Of a stretch of DNA of 64,000 bases, positions 24,306 to 32,057 are shown piece by piece. A program made the translations under genes and the position numbers. The stretch spans positions 51,886-115,885 of the forward strand of contig CAJTOH010000007.1 of the NCBI GenBank assembly GCA_910577685.1, given 5' to 3'. The DNA is from an uncultured Dorea sp. Its GTDB lineage: Bacteria; Bacillota; Clostridia; Lachnospirales; Lachnospiraceae. Below the pieces are notes generated by a model that worked only from the letters and a program-made list of their open reading frames with translations, was not told where the DNA came from and ran no database searches. Within the stretch, counting starts at the first letter, position 1. Each line of letters begins with the position of its first letter.

Positions 24306-24936
24306 CCAGCTCCTTCTCCTTTCTGGAATACGTCTCGATCAGAGTTGTCTGAATATCGTTTTCATACAGACGCATCTCAATCTCCATCGGCGTCGGATCA
24401 ACGGTAAACTTCTTCTTGCCGAAATGATTGAAGAACGTCAGGATTCCGACTACCAGACCGATACAGTATGTCAGTTCCAGAATCGTGAAGCCGTCCGATT
24501 TCTGCCCGGTCAGAAGTTCGTAAATCTGCGAAAATAATTTCGTCGTATCAACGTCGTTGTTAAACGCCATGATCGAAAATGCCGCGCCCATGAAACTGAT
24601 GATAACGACGGCCGTAAGTTTCGTATAATGAACCATTCCTCCGGCAGTCTGCTGCTCTTCATAAGTAATGATGAAATCAGTCTCACCCAGATTCTGGATC
24701 TCAACGCCGGGACATTCCTCATGGATACGTTCTATGATTTTCAGGATAGAAACCGCAACACGGTTCTGGTGTTTATCGTCCGTGTGATGAAATGTCAGCA
24801 GTTTCAGGCTCTTAAGCCTTGGAACGATTGCCGGGTTCGGACATTCCATCTGAACTACGTCCCCAAGCGTAACCTCCGGTTTCGTGACCTCAACATCCCT
24901 GTCCGCCTTAATATATACTGTCTCACCGCTCGCCAT
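24268..24936 (-). CDS. spoVAA: Stage V sporulation protein AA
   Basis: About 222 residues. The cytosolic N-terminal domain (ETVYIKADRDVEVTKPEVTL, LGETDFIITYEEQQTAGG) is followed by two membrane helices (LTAVVIISFMGAAFSIMAFN and ILELTYCIGLVVGILTFFNH) and a short tail. ATG at 24936 is preferred because GGAG lies 6 bases upstream and it sits 2 bases after the stop of the small upstream gene. SpoVAA with SpoVAB belongs to the operon needed for dipicolinate uptake into the forespore. Confidence 0.94.
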   Translation of the reverse strand: MASGETVYIKADRDVEVTKPEVTLGDVVQMECPNPAIVPRLKSLKLLTFHHTDDKHQNRVAVSILKIIERIHEECPGVEIQNLGETDFIITYEEQQTAGGMVHYTKLTAVVIISFMGAAFSIMAFNNDVDTTKLFSQIYELLTGQKSDGFTILELTYCIGLVVGILTFFNHFGKKKFTVDPTPMEIEMRLYENDIQTTLIETYSRKEKELDVGTGSNGGHRT

Positions 24937-24938
24937 GG

Positions 24939-25142
24939 TTAGCTCCTGCTTCCCGGTATGCACGCGCCGCCGTCCGGCCGCGCCGCCTCTTCCATATATG
25001 GCGCACAGTTTTCCACAAGCGTACCTTCGTTAATCTTATCCCGGCTCCTCATATCGTTAAAATAATAGATCAGCCCAATCACCACCGCCGCCATCACGAC
25101 GCAAATCAGGCATACCCTGAGTTTTCTTCTTGCATTATCCAT
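24939..25142 (-). CDS. Small single-pass membrane protein between sigF and spoVAA
   Basis: 67 residues: a basic N-terminus (MDNARRKLR), one membrane helix (VCLICVVMAAVVIGLIYYFN) and a 35-residue polar tail with two cysteines. ATG at 25142 has AAGGTGG upstream; a GTG three codons earlier is possible. The stop is 2 bases before spoVAA, so it belongs to the sigF-spoVA transcript. In B. subtilis the spoVA operon is separate from the spoIIA operon; here this gene links the two. It is probably expressed with sporulation genes; no function is known to me. Confidence 0.75.
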   Translation of the reverse strand: MDNARRKLRVCLICVVMAAVVIGLIYYFNDMRSRDKINEGTLVENCAPYMEEAARPDGGACIPGSRS

Positions 25143-25214
25143 ACTTTCCACCTTCTTTATTCCTTTTGCGGATTAGTATGGATATTTTCAAGAAAAATAT
25201 TCATGGTATGCCTG

Positions 25215-25928
25215 TTATATTCGTTCTCTCAGATTTTTTAAAATTTTCTTTTCCATTCTCGATACCTGAACCTGGGAAATCCCAAGGGTATCCCCTACCT
25301 GGGTCTGCGTCTGGTTTGCAAAATACCTTAGATAAATCAGCCGCCTCTCCTCCTTGTTCAAGTACGCCAATAACTGCTTTAACAGTAAGTGGTTCAGGAT
25401 CTGTTCCTCGCCTCCCTCCTTCTCCTGCAGCTTATCCATCAGCCGCACCTCCTGTCCCTCTTTCTGGTAAATGGGTTTGTGGAGGGATTCGATATCCCCG
25501 CTTGCGTCCAGAGCCTGCGTCAGTTCCTCCGTCTCTACCCCAAGCTCCCCGGCAATCTCCGCGACCGTCGGATCCCTGCCCCATTTCTCCTGAAGCCTCT
25601 CCTGACAGAGATAGGCTTTGTAGGCAAGCTCCTTTAAAGAACGGCTCACCTTAATCATCCCGTCGTCCCGCAGGAAACGTTTGATCTCTCCGGAAATCAT
25701 AGGAACCGCATATGTGGAAAATTTTACGTCAAAGGACATGTCGAACTTGTCGATTGCTTTCAGAAGCCCGATACTGCCCACTTGGAACAAATCCTCCGCC
25801 TCCACGCCCCGGTTGTAGAACCTTTTGACAATACACCAGACAAGCCCCGTGTTTTCCTCTACTAACTGTGCTCTCGCCTCTTCATCCCCTTCGTGAGATC
25901 TCTGAATCAAAGCGATTGTGTGGTCCAT
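25215..25928 (-). CDS. sigF: Sporulation sigma factor SigF
   Basis: 237 residues of the sigma-70 family, with region 2 (GLVWCIVKRFYNRGVEAEDL, FQVGSIGLLKAIDKFDMSFD, KFSTYAVPMISGEIKRFLRD), region 3 (LGVETEELTQALDASGDI) and region 4 (EERRLIYLRYFANQTQTQVG, GISQVQVSRMEKKILKNL). It is the first forespore-specific sigma factor, held by SpoIIAB until release. The gene overlaps the end of spoIIAB by 22 bases, the standard spoIIA arrangement. Confidence 0.97.
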   Translation of the reverse strand: MDHTIALIQRSHEGDEEARAQLVEENTGLVWCIVKRFYNRGVEAEDLFQVGSIGLLKAIDKFDMSFDVKFSTYAVPMISGEIKRFLRDDGMIKVSRSLKELAYKAYLCQERLQEKWGRDPTVAEIAGELGVETEELTQALDASGDIESLHKPIYQKEGQEVRLMDKLQEKEGGEEQILNHLLLKQLLAYLNKEERRLIYLRYFANQTQTQVGDTLGISQVQVSRMEKKILKNLRERI

Positions 25929-26362
25929 AGCCTGCGTCCTTTTCCGATTGTTTTTTCCATCTTTACCGTGGTGCCCTTTCCCGGAGCCGACAAGACCTCA
26001 AGGCTGTCCATGAACGCCTCCATGAAGGAAAATCCCATCCCCGAACGGTCCAGCTCCGGCTTCGTGGTAAATAGAGGCTCCATCGCCTGCTTCACATCCT
26101 CGATTCCTTTGCCCTCGTCCTCAATCTCAAGGTACAGAGTCCTTCCCTCCGTGCGGCAGCGTATATAGATGTTATGTACTTCATTCTCGTAGCCGTGGAT
26201 CACCGCATTGGTCACGGCTTCCGATACCGCCGTCTTTACATCGGAAACTTCCTCAACGGTGGGGTTTAAGGATGTCATAAATGCGGCAACCGTCACACGG
26301 GCGAACGACTCGTTTGATGAACGGCTGTCGAAGATTAACTGCATCTCATTGGTATGTTCCAT
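25907..26362 (-). CDS. spoIIAB: Anti-sigma F factor / serine kinase SpoIIAB
   Basis: 151 residues of the GHKL ATPase fold: N-box EAVTNAVIHGYENEVHNIYI, G1 IEDEGKGIEDVKQAMEPLF, then SGMGFSFMEAFMDSLEVLSA. It binds SigF and phosphorylates SpoIIAA. The start immediately follows the spoIIAA stop, and the end overlaps sigF. Confidence 0.97.
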   Translation of the reverse strand: MEHTNEMQLIFDSRSSNESFARVTVAAFMTSLNPTVEEVSDVKTAVSEAVTNAVIHGYENEVHNIYIRCRTEGRTLYLEIEDEGKGIEDVKQAMEPLFTTKPELDRSGMGFSFMEAFMDSLEVLSAPGKGTTVKMEKTIGKGRRLWTTQSL

Positions 26363-26674
26363 CTATTCTTCCTCCTCATATATCTGCATGATTTTCGTTA
26401 TTCCCGACATGGTTAATATCTTCCTCATTCTTTCATTGGTATGCACGGCGCACACTTCTCCTCCAAGCAGGTAAATGCGTTTGTAGCGCCCCATGATTAC
26501 GCCGATCCCCGAGCTGTCCATGAAATTCGTTTCCTTGAAGTCAAAGACTACGTAACGGATATGGTTGTGCTCGATCAGATGATCGGATTCTTTGCGGATC
26601 TCCTCTGCGTTGTGGTGGTCTAGCTCGTTGGGTAAAAATACTGTCAGGCAGTTTTCCTGAACCTGATATTTCAT
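26363..26674 (-). CDS. spoIIAA: Anti-sigma F factor antagonist SpoIIAA
   Basis: 103 residues of the STAS fold, with the phosphorylated serine in NFMDSSGIGVIMGRYKRIYL at about residue 57. In its unphosphorylated state it captures SpoIIAB and frees SigF in the forespore. It is the first gene of the operon. GGAGG lies before the ATG. The region 26675-26750 upstream contains GCTGAAT, compatible with a sigma-H -10 element, but I could not place a matching -35. Confidence 0.97.
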   Translation of the reverse strand: MKYQVQENCLTVFLPNELDHHNAEEIRKESDHLIEHNHIRYVVFDFKETNFMDSSGIGVIMGRYKRIYLLGGEVCAVHTNERMRKILTMSGITKIMQIYEEEE

Positions 26675-26750
26675 GTTCGTCCTCCTTCTTTCCTTTTTCG
26701 TATTTTGCTTGCCCGATTCAGCGGCAGCCCTTTATGATAAAATCGGTACG

Positions 26751-26787
26751 AAAAAAAGGATATGCTGCTTTTGCATATCCTTTTTCC
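26751..26787. terminator. Bidirectional intrinsic terminator
   Basis: A perfect 8-base stem GGATATGC/GCATATCC (26758-26765, 26773-26780) is flanked by A7 and T5. It ends the TPR gene transcript on the minus strand and insulates the spoIIA operon. Confidence 0.85.
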
Positions 26788-26848
26788 TTCGTGTACTATC
26801 GTTATACTTATCTTATTGTTTGTTGTATCCGCGGCTGCCACGATTACG

Positions 26849-28294
26849 TTACTCACTTTCTTCATACCCGTCCGTATCGACGGTGTCCCCGCCTTCTCCG
26901 CTGCCGTCCGTGCCGTCGGTATCCCCGCCTTCTCCGCTGCCGTCCGCGCCTTCTTCACCCGCTCCTCTGCTGCCGTTCTGAGCGTCCAAGGCTTCCCTGG
27001 CTGTCCGGGCGGCTTCAGTGTCCGGATAGCTCTCGGTAAGCTTCTGATATTTGAGGTTTGCCTGATTCTGGTCGCCGCTTTTTTCGTAAGATTGAGCCAG
27101 AAGGAGCAAAGCCGCGCCCTCTTCGTAGCCTTCGTTCATCTTCATCACCTGCTCCAGATTCGTGATGGCGGACGTATAGTTGGCAACCTCGAAGTTGGCC
27201 TGCGATGTACCGTATAGGTCGGCGCAGACTCTGGGGAACAGTTCGCCGGTAACCTCATCGTAGCTTTCTTTGCCCGCTATTCCCAGAGATTCCGGGTTTA
27301 CTTTCAAGAGTTCTTCCACCATCGCCGAATCTGCCATATCGTCTGCGCGGAAATGAGCCGCAATGCTCAGCACGATTTCATAGCTCTCCTGAGTCGACGC
27401 CGCCGTTGCCTGTACGTTTTCCGTCTCCTCACTGGTGGAACGGTATTCTTCCAGTTCCTTTTTCAGCGCGCTGATCTGCGCCGTCTGGGTGGCGATCTGG
27501 TCGCTGAACTCTACCGTCTGCCGGTTCGACCGTTCCTGACGCGACGCATCGATGGCCGGCATGATAAGAAACCGCATAACCGCGACGCCTACCACCACCC
27601 CCAGCGCAATATTCAGAACGGTGTGCAGTCCTGCATTCTCCTTGATACTGTTGGATACCGGCTGGATAATGGTTTCATTTCCAAGATTATAGGTGACGGT
27701 ATGCCTGTCCTTCTTTTCCTTCTCCTTGATCTTGACATTCCTTGCACGGCGGATCTGGTTCAGCTCGTGCATGCAGCGCAGGGAAAATTCATCCGTAGTA
27801 TCAAGCTTATACGCCGTCCGGATGGACTGCCTTGCGAAGGTATACTGCTCCGTATGCATATAGATCAATGCCAGAAGCTGATGCGCCTTTACATACGACG
27901 GATGTACCGTCACGGCTTTTTTAAGCTGGATAATCGCCAGATCTTCACCGTTCTGTCTGCAGTAATCCAGCGACTGGTTATACCTCTTCGCAGCCTGGTT
28001 GATCGCCTCTAACTCTCCCGCCGTCTCCCGCATCTTCTGTATGTAATAATTGGCAATATTGTCATGAGACTGGAAATTCTTGCTCAGGATCCACTCTACC
28101 AATGCCTCCACCACGTCTCCCCTGCCGTAATAGACCAGCCCGAGAAGATTTCTGGACGCAATATTTCCCCTGTTATATTGTAAACTCTTCCTCAAAGACG
28201 TGATTGCGCCGGACAAATCCCGGATCTTCGCTTTCTTCAATCCGTCGTTATACCAGTACATCGACTGGTAGGAAAGCTTTGTTGTATAATCCAT
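26849..28294 (-). CDS. TPR-repeat membrane-anchored protein
   Basis: 481 residues. TPR units fill residues 1-185 (LSGAITSLRKSLQYNRGNIA, AIIQLKKAVTVHPSYVKAHQ, LLALIYMHTEQYTFARQSIR). A membrane helix follows (TVLNIALGVVVGVAVMRFLI near 230), then a coiled coil (QIATQTAQISALKKELEEYR), further TPRs (TSAITNLEQVMKMNEGYEEG, KSGDQNQANLKYQKLTESY) and a low-complexity Gly/Asp/Glu tail with near-identical GSGEGGDT units. It probably scaffolds protein interactions on both sides of the membrane; no partner is evident. It is in the same direction as folC and the 44-residue gene upstream. Confidence 0.85.
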   Translation of the reverse strand: MDYTTKLSYQSMYWYNDGLKKAKIRDLSGAITSLRKSLQYNRGNIASRNLLGLVYYGRGDVVEALVEWILSKNFQSHDNIANYYIQKMRETAGELEAINQAAKRYNQSLDYCRQNGEDLAIIQLKKAVTVHPSYVKAHQLLALIYMHTEQYTFARQSIRTAYKLDTTDEFSLRCMHELNQIRRARNVKIKEKEKKDRHTVTYNLGNETIIQPVSNSIKENAGLHTVLNIALGVVVGVAVMRFLIMPAIDASRQERSNRQTVEFSDQIATQTAQISALKKELEEYRSTSEETENVQATAASTQESYEIVLSIAAHFRADDMADSAMVEELLKVNPESLGIAGKESYDEVTGELFPRVCADLYGTSQANFEVANYTSAITNLEQVMKMNEGYEEGAALLLLAQSYEKSGDQNQANLKYQKLTESYPDTEAARTAREALDAQNGSRGAGEEGADGSGEGGDTDGTDGSGEGGDTVDTDGYEESE

Positions 28295-28315
28295 ATGCGA
28301 TCCTCAATTCTTCTT

Positions 28316-28450
28316 CTACTTTGCCTGTTCCATCACTTCCCGCAGAATATCCGTCATATCCGTCAGGTCTTCCTGATAGATCGCCTTCTCTATATCTTCC
28401 ACTTCCAAGCTCGGCTGGAACTTCTTCAATTCTTCTTCAAAATCAAGCAT
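28316..28450 (-). CDS. Small acidic protein, 44 residues
   Basis: The minus strand encodes MLDFEEELKKFQPSLEVEDI, EKAIYQEDLTDMTDILREVM and EQAK. An excellent AAAGGAGG lies 10 bases before the ATG at 28450. It falls between folC (35 bases upstream) and the TPR gene (21 bases downstream). Its codons look like those of the neighbours, and it would form an amphipathic helix rich in glutamate. It is probably a genuine small gene co-transcribed with folC and the TPR gene. It is easily missed because of its length. Function unknown. Confidence 0.7.
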   Translation of the reverse strand: MLDFEEELKKFQPSLEVEDIEKAIYQEDLTDMTDILREVMEQAK

Positions 28451-28484
28451 GGTACATATGCCTCCTTTACGCCCGCATTATATT

Positions 28485-29807
28485 TCACAACAGCGATCCG
28501 CTCCGCCCGTCCGGCCCGCATACCGCAGCCTTTATCATTCCCGCCAGATACAGGGAACCAATGCAATAGACGTCCCCGTCTGCGCTGCGCTGCTCCTCTG
28601 CCGCGCGAAGTGCGTCCGAAACGCGCGCCTCACAGACGACCTTCTTCCCGGTATACTTACGGAAAACCTGCGCAAGCTCCCCGGCGGGAACCCTTCTTGC
28701 GTCCTCTACCTCCGTAACTACATACGCCTTCACATCCAGATTGCCGCACAGATAGCGGATCATCCGCTCATAATTCTTGTCCCGAACCGCCGAGAACAGA
28801 ATCACAGAGCCTTCTGCCGAATCCGCCCCCAGAGCCTTCATGCTATCTACAAACGCCTCGATCGCTCCCGGATTATGGGCTCCGTCAATCACCAGATGAG
28901 GGGAGACCCTCTCCATCCTTCCTTCCCACCGGAGGGAAGCCAGCGCTTCCTGCCAGCGTTCCTCATGGATCTGTTCCCCTTCCAGCAGATACTCCGCCGC
29001 GCAAAGGGCGATCTGAGCGTTCATCGCCTGATAGCAGCCGCACATCGGCACTTGTATGATAACATCTTTATCATACGCATTCACCCGTGAAAATGCAATA
29101 TATTTTCTGGTAACTTCTTGAATTTCGTACGCATGATTCGATATTTCTCTACAGGGGGCTTCGTTTTCATAGGCAATTCTGCGAATAACCTCAGATGCCG
29201 CCGGACAGCTCCCGTCAAAAAAAACAGGAATACCATGCTTGATAATTCCCGCCTTCTCTGCGGCAATCTGTTCAATTGTATCCCCCAGGATCTCCGTATG
29301 GTCAAGGCTTATGGACGTAATTACCGTAAGCTTCGGACTCTCCGTGCAATTCGTTGCATCCAGCCTTCCGCCAAGCCCTGTTTCCAATATAATATACTCC
29401 GCATCCGTCCCTGCAAACGCACTCATCCCCATACCAAACAAAAACTCAAAATAAGAAGGATGTCCCCATCCCTCCTCTTCCATCTGCACGGCAGTCTCAA
29501 GCACAGCGTCAAAGATCCCGGCAAACTGCCTGTCGCCAATGGGAACATTATCCACACGTATCCGCTCATTTACAGACACAAGATGCGGAGAAGTAAAGAA
29601 TCCTACTCTCTTCCCCTCCGCCATCAAAACCGCCTGCAGATACGCGCACACAGACCCTTTTCCGTTCGTCCCCGCCACATGGATGATCTTCCTGTCCATG
29701 CCCGGATTGCCAAGCCTTTTCAAAAATTCCTTCGTATGCTCAAGGCTGTGCTTCTTCGTAAACTTCGGAATCTTCTCTATATATCTTACTGCCTCCTGAT
29801 ATGCCAT
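28485..29807 (-). CDS. folC: Folylpolyglutamate synthase / dihydrofolate synthase
   Basis: 440 residues of the Mur ligase fold. The P-loop is HVAGTNGKGSVCAYLQAVLM near residue 45, followed by KRVGFFTSPHLVSVNERIRV, ILETGLGGRLDATNC, ITSISLDHTEILGDTIEQIA with AAEKAGIIKHG, and the C-terminal domain motif LVIDGAHNPGAIEAFVDSMK. It adds glutamate to folates. It follows the LtaS-like gene by 2 bases, so the two are co-transcribed. Confidence 0.96.
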   Translation of the reverse strand: MAYQEAVRYIEKIPKFTKKHSLEHTKEFLKRLGNPGMDRKIIHVAGTNGKGSVCAYLQAVLMAEGKRVGFFTSPHLVSVNERIRVDNVPIGDRQFAGIFDAVLETAVQMEEEGWGHPSYFEFLFGMGMSAFAGTDAEYIILETGLGGRLDATNCTESPKLTVITSISLDHTEILGDTIEQIAAEKAGIIKHGIPVFFDGSCPAASEVIRRIAYENEAPCREISNHAYEIQEVTRKYIAFSRVNAYDKDVIIQVPMCGCYQAMNAQIALCAAEYLLEGEQIHEERWQEALASLRWEGRMERVSPHLVIDGAHNPGAIEAFVDSMKALGADSAEGSVILFSAVRDKNYERMIRYLCGNLDVKAYVVTEVEDARRVPAGELAQVFRKYTGKKVVCEARVSDALRAAEEQRSADGDVYCIGSLYLAGMIKAAVCGPDGRSGSLL

Positions 29808-29809
29808 GC

Positions 29810-32014
29810 CTACTCTTCCTCTTCTAATTGCTCTACCCAGGACCTCCCCTTATCCGTCCCGGTTCCTAACTGTACGGTAAGTTCTCCGTTCTGGTAGAGG
29901 TACGCATCCGACTTCCTGAACGCCGTATTACTCGACCCCATCTGGATAACCACAATCTCATCATCTTCCGAAAACTCGGTCTCCGGCAGATCAATACGGG
30001 TATTATTCAGAAACGTACTCTTCTGCTTTACTCCGTTGACGAATACCTTGCTGGACTTGGTAAAATTCTCCCCATAGAGACTGTACCCTTCCCCCAGATG
30101 CGGTATCACATTCCGGAGCGTCACATCCCGCACGCCCATCACCATGTGCCCCTCGGTAATCGGCGGCCTGCCGTCATACACATACTGCTCCCCATACAGA
30201 ATATCATACTGTAAAATCTCCAGATCCGCCAGATAATTCTTCGTCTTTCTTCTCTCCTGATGATAATTGAACACCGTGCCGGAATGGATATCCAACCGCG
30301 CCAGCACATCCGCCATGATCTGGTAGGACGGAATATTCCTGTCCTCCTTAGGCAGCCCGATATTATCCCAAATCACATAATTCGTATTATAGAGATACCG
30401 GCCTTTTAAATCCTCCGCCTTTAATCCCATTGTCGGCAGATGATCGCCATAGAACACAATAACCGCAGGTTCGCCCCGCTCTTCCACCGCCTTCACCAGA
30501 TTTCCGGCAAACTGGTCCATCTCATAGACCTGGTTCACATAATACTCCCATTTATTCTTCGTACCTTCGTCCTCAATACCTTCCACAAGAATCTTAGGGT
30601 TCTCTATTTTCTTCTCCTCCGGATAGTCCCCGTGTCCCTGAACGCTGATCCCGAACACAAAATCCTGACCTTCCGTGGTATCCATTGCCTCTAAAATATG
30701 CTGGATGAGGATATCGTCCTTTGCCCAACCGTTTTCCGTCGTCTGTAAGATATTCATGAACTCCTTGCTGGTATAGCTGTCGAAGCCCACATTGTTGAAC
30801 ACCTTGGCCCGGCTGTAAAAATTACCCCCGTTATTATGGAGCGCATGGGTTCCGTACCCCAACGCAGAGAGGGCGGACGCCGCGCTTTCGCTCACCTGAT
30901 TCTTCAATACGGTCTTATAAGGGTACTCTCCGGGACCGAAATACCTGAGGTTCATGCCGGTCAGCACTTCAAACTCCGTATTCGCAGTTCCCGCGCCGAT
31001 GGACGGCACCTTGAAATACCCGGAAGAAAAATTCTCATACATGGCGTGGAGGTTCGGGCATGCATCCTCAGACGTCGTAAAAAATTCTGCCTCCGCCACG
31101 TCAAAATACGACTCTAACTGGATAAAGATGATATTCGGAAGCTCTTCTTGCGCGCGCCCCGTCTCATTCTTTGTAATCTCCCTGTTATTGCTGATTTCTA
31201 CAATGGTATTCTCATTGTAATTATTCGGCTCCGTAATCCCCGTATTGAACACACTGGCCATAAAGCAATACGGAAGCCCATAATCCTCATACGCAAATGC
31301 GATATTGCCAAAATAGGTTGACACGACCCGCTTCTCTACCGCCAGATCAGAAATGATCCCATACAGGCCAAAACATGCAGCGACAATCGCCAGTCCCCAA
31401 AGGCGGCGGATCTTACCGTTATACTGCCCGCCGCGCCTCCACATAGAGATCACCCAGATTACCACCGCGCCGATCCCGACCGCAAGCACCACCAGTTCCA
31501 CACCGTTAAAATAATTATTAATCAGCGTAATCCCGTCTTTTGCCACCTTAAAATCCTGCGCGTTGAACGGCGTCACCCGCTTCATAAGCATATAGCCGTT
31601 CGCCACGCCGAGGGCAAGCCAGAGCACGCTGATAATGATACGCACAAACATCCTCCGCTTAACCAGGTAGACAACAGAAAATGTGATAAATATCATGAAC
31701 GCATTATACAGGAACACCAGCGGCGTCCCTGTCATATACGCCCACGCCTCCATTGCCGAGTGTCTGGAAATAGCCTCAATCACAAAATTAATAACGCATG
31801 CCAGAACCCCGTGCAGCAACAGGGATATCCGGTTCATAAACAGATATACCGGCCTCATCCTTCTGGCAAATGCGCTGTTACGTCTCTCCTCAAGAATCCT
31901 CGCCCGCCGCTCTTTCCTGGCTTTCCAGTATAGCTTCACATCTTCTATTTTTATATTTTTCAGTTTGTGAAATGAGCCTTTTATGTCCGGCTTCTTAAAT
32001 TGAAACTCTTTCAT
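29810..32014 (-). CDS. LtaS-like phosphoglycerol transferase / sulfatase-fold membrane protein
   Basis: 734 residues. After a basic coiled N-terminus come five membrane helices (about 65-230), then an extracellular alkaline-phosphatase-fold domain with NIIFIQLESYFDVAEAEFFT (metal-binding Glu), the nucleophile region GAGTANTEFEVLTGMNLRYF, ALHNNGGNFYSRAKVF, VFGISVQGHGDYPEE and VIVFYGDHLPTMG. A C-terminal beta domain (about 620-730: GYSLYGENFTKSSKVFVNGV) is extra compared with LtaS. Relatives polymerise or attach glycerol-phosphate from phosphatidylglycerol. The actual acceptor here (lipoteichoic acid or another glycan) is unknown. Confidence 0.88.
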   Translation of the reverse strand: MKEFQFKKPDIKGSFHKLKNIKIEDVKLYWKARKERRARILEERRNSAFARRMRPVYLFMNRISLLLHGVLACVINFVIEAISRHSAMEAWAYMTGTPLVFLYNAFMIFITFSVVYLVKRRMFVRIIISVLWLALGVANGYMLMKRVTPFNAQDFKVAKDGITLINNYFNGVELVVLAVGIGAVVIWVISMWRRGGQYNGKIRRLWGLAIVAACFGLYGIISDLAVEKRVVSTYFGNIAFAYEDYGLPYCFMASVFNTGITEPNNYNENTIVEISNNREITKNETGRAQEELPNIIFIQLESYFDVAEAEFFTTSEDACPNLHAMYENFSSGYFKVPSIGAGTANTEFEVLTGMNLRYFGPGEYPYKTVLKNQVSESAASALSALGYGTHALHNNGGNFYSRAKVFNNVGFDSYTSKEFMNILQTTENGWAKDDILIQHILEAMDTTEGQDFVFGISVQGHGDYPEEKKIENPKILVEGIEDEGTKNKWEYYVNQVYEMDQFAGNLVKAVEERGEPAVIVFYGDHLPTMGLKAEDLKGRYLYNTNYVIWDNIGLPKEDRNIPSYQIMADVLARLDIHSGTVFNYHQERRKTKNYLADLEILQYDILYGEQYVYDGRPPITEGHMVMGVRDVTLRNVIPHLGEGYSLYGENFTKSSKVFVNGVKQKSTFLNNTRIDLPETEFSEDDEIVVIQMGSSNTAFRKSDAYLYQNGELTVQLGTGTDKGRSWVEQLEEEE

Positions 32015-32057
32015 AATCTCCCCTTATGACCATCCGATCCTTACAGCCGTATTATCC

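Noticed and set aside
26671..26958. A 95-codon minus-strand frame with repeats of RTAAEKAGTP type
   Set aside because: It overlaps the Gly/Asp/Glu tail of the TPR protein in another frame and then crosses the terminator at 26751-26787.
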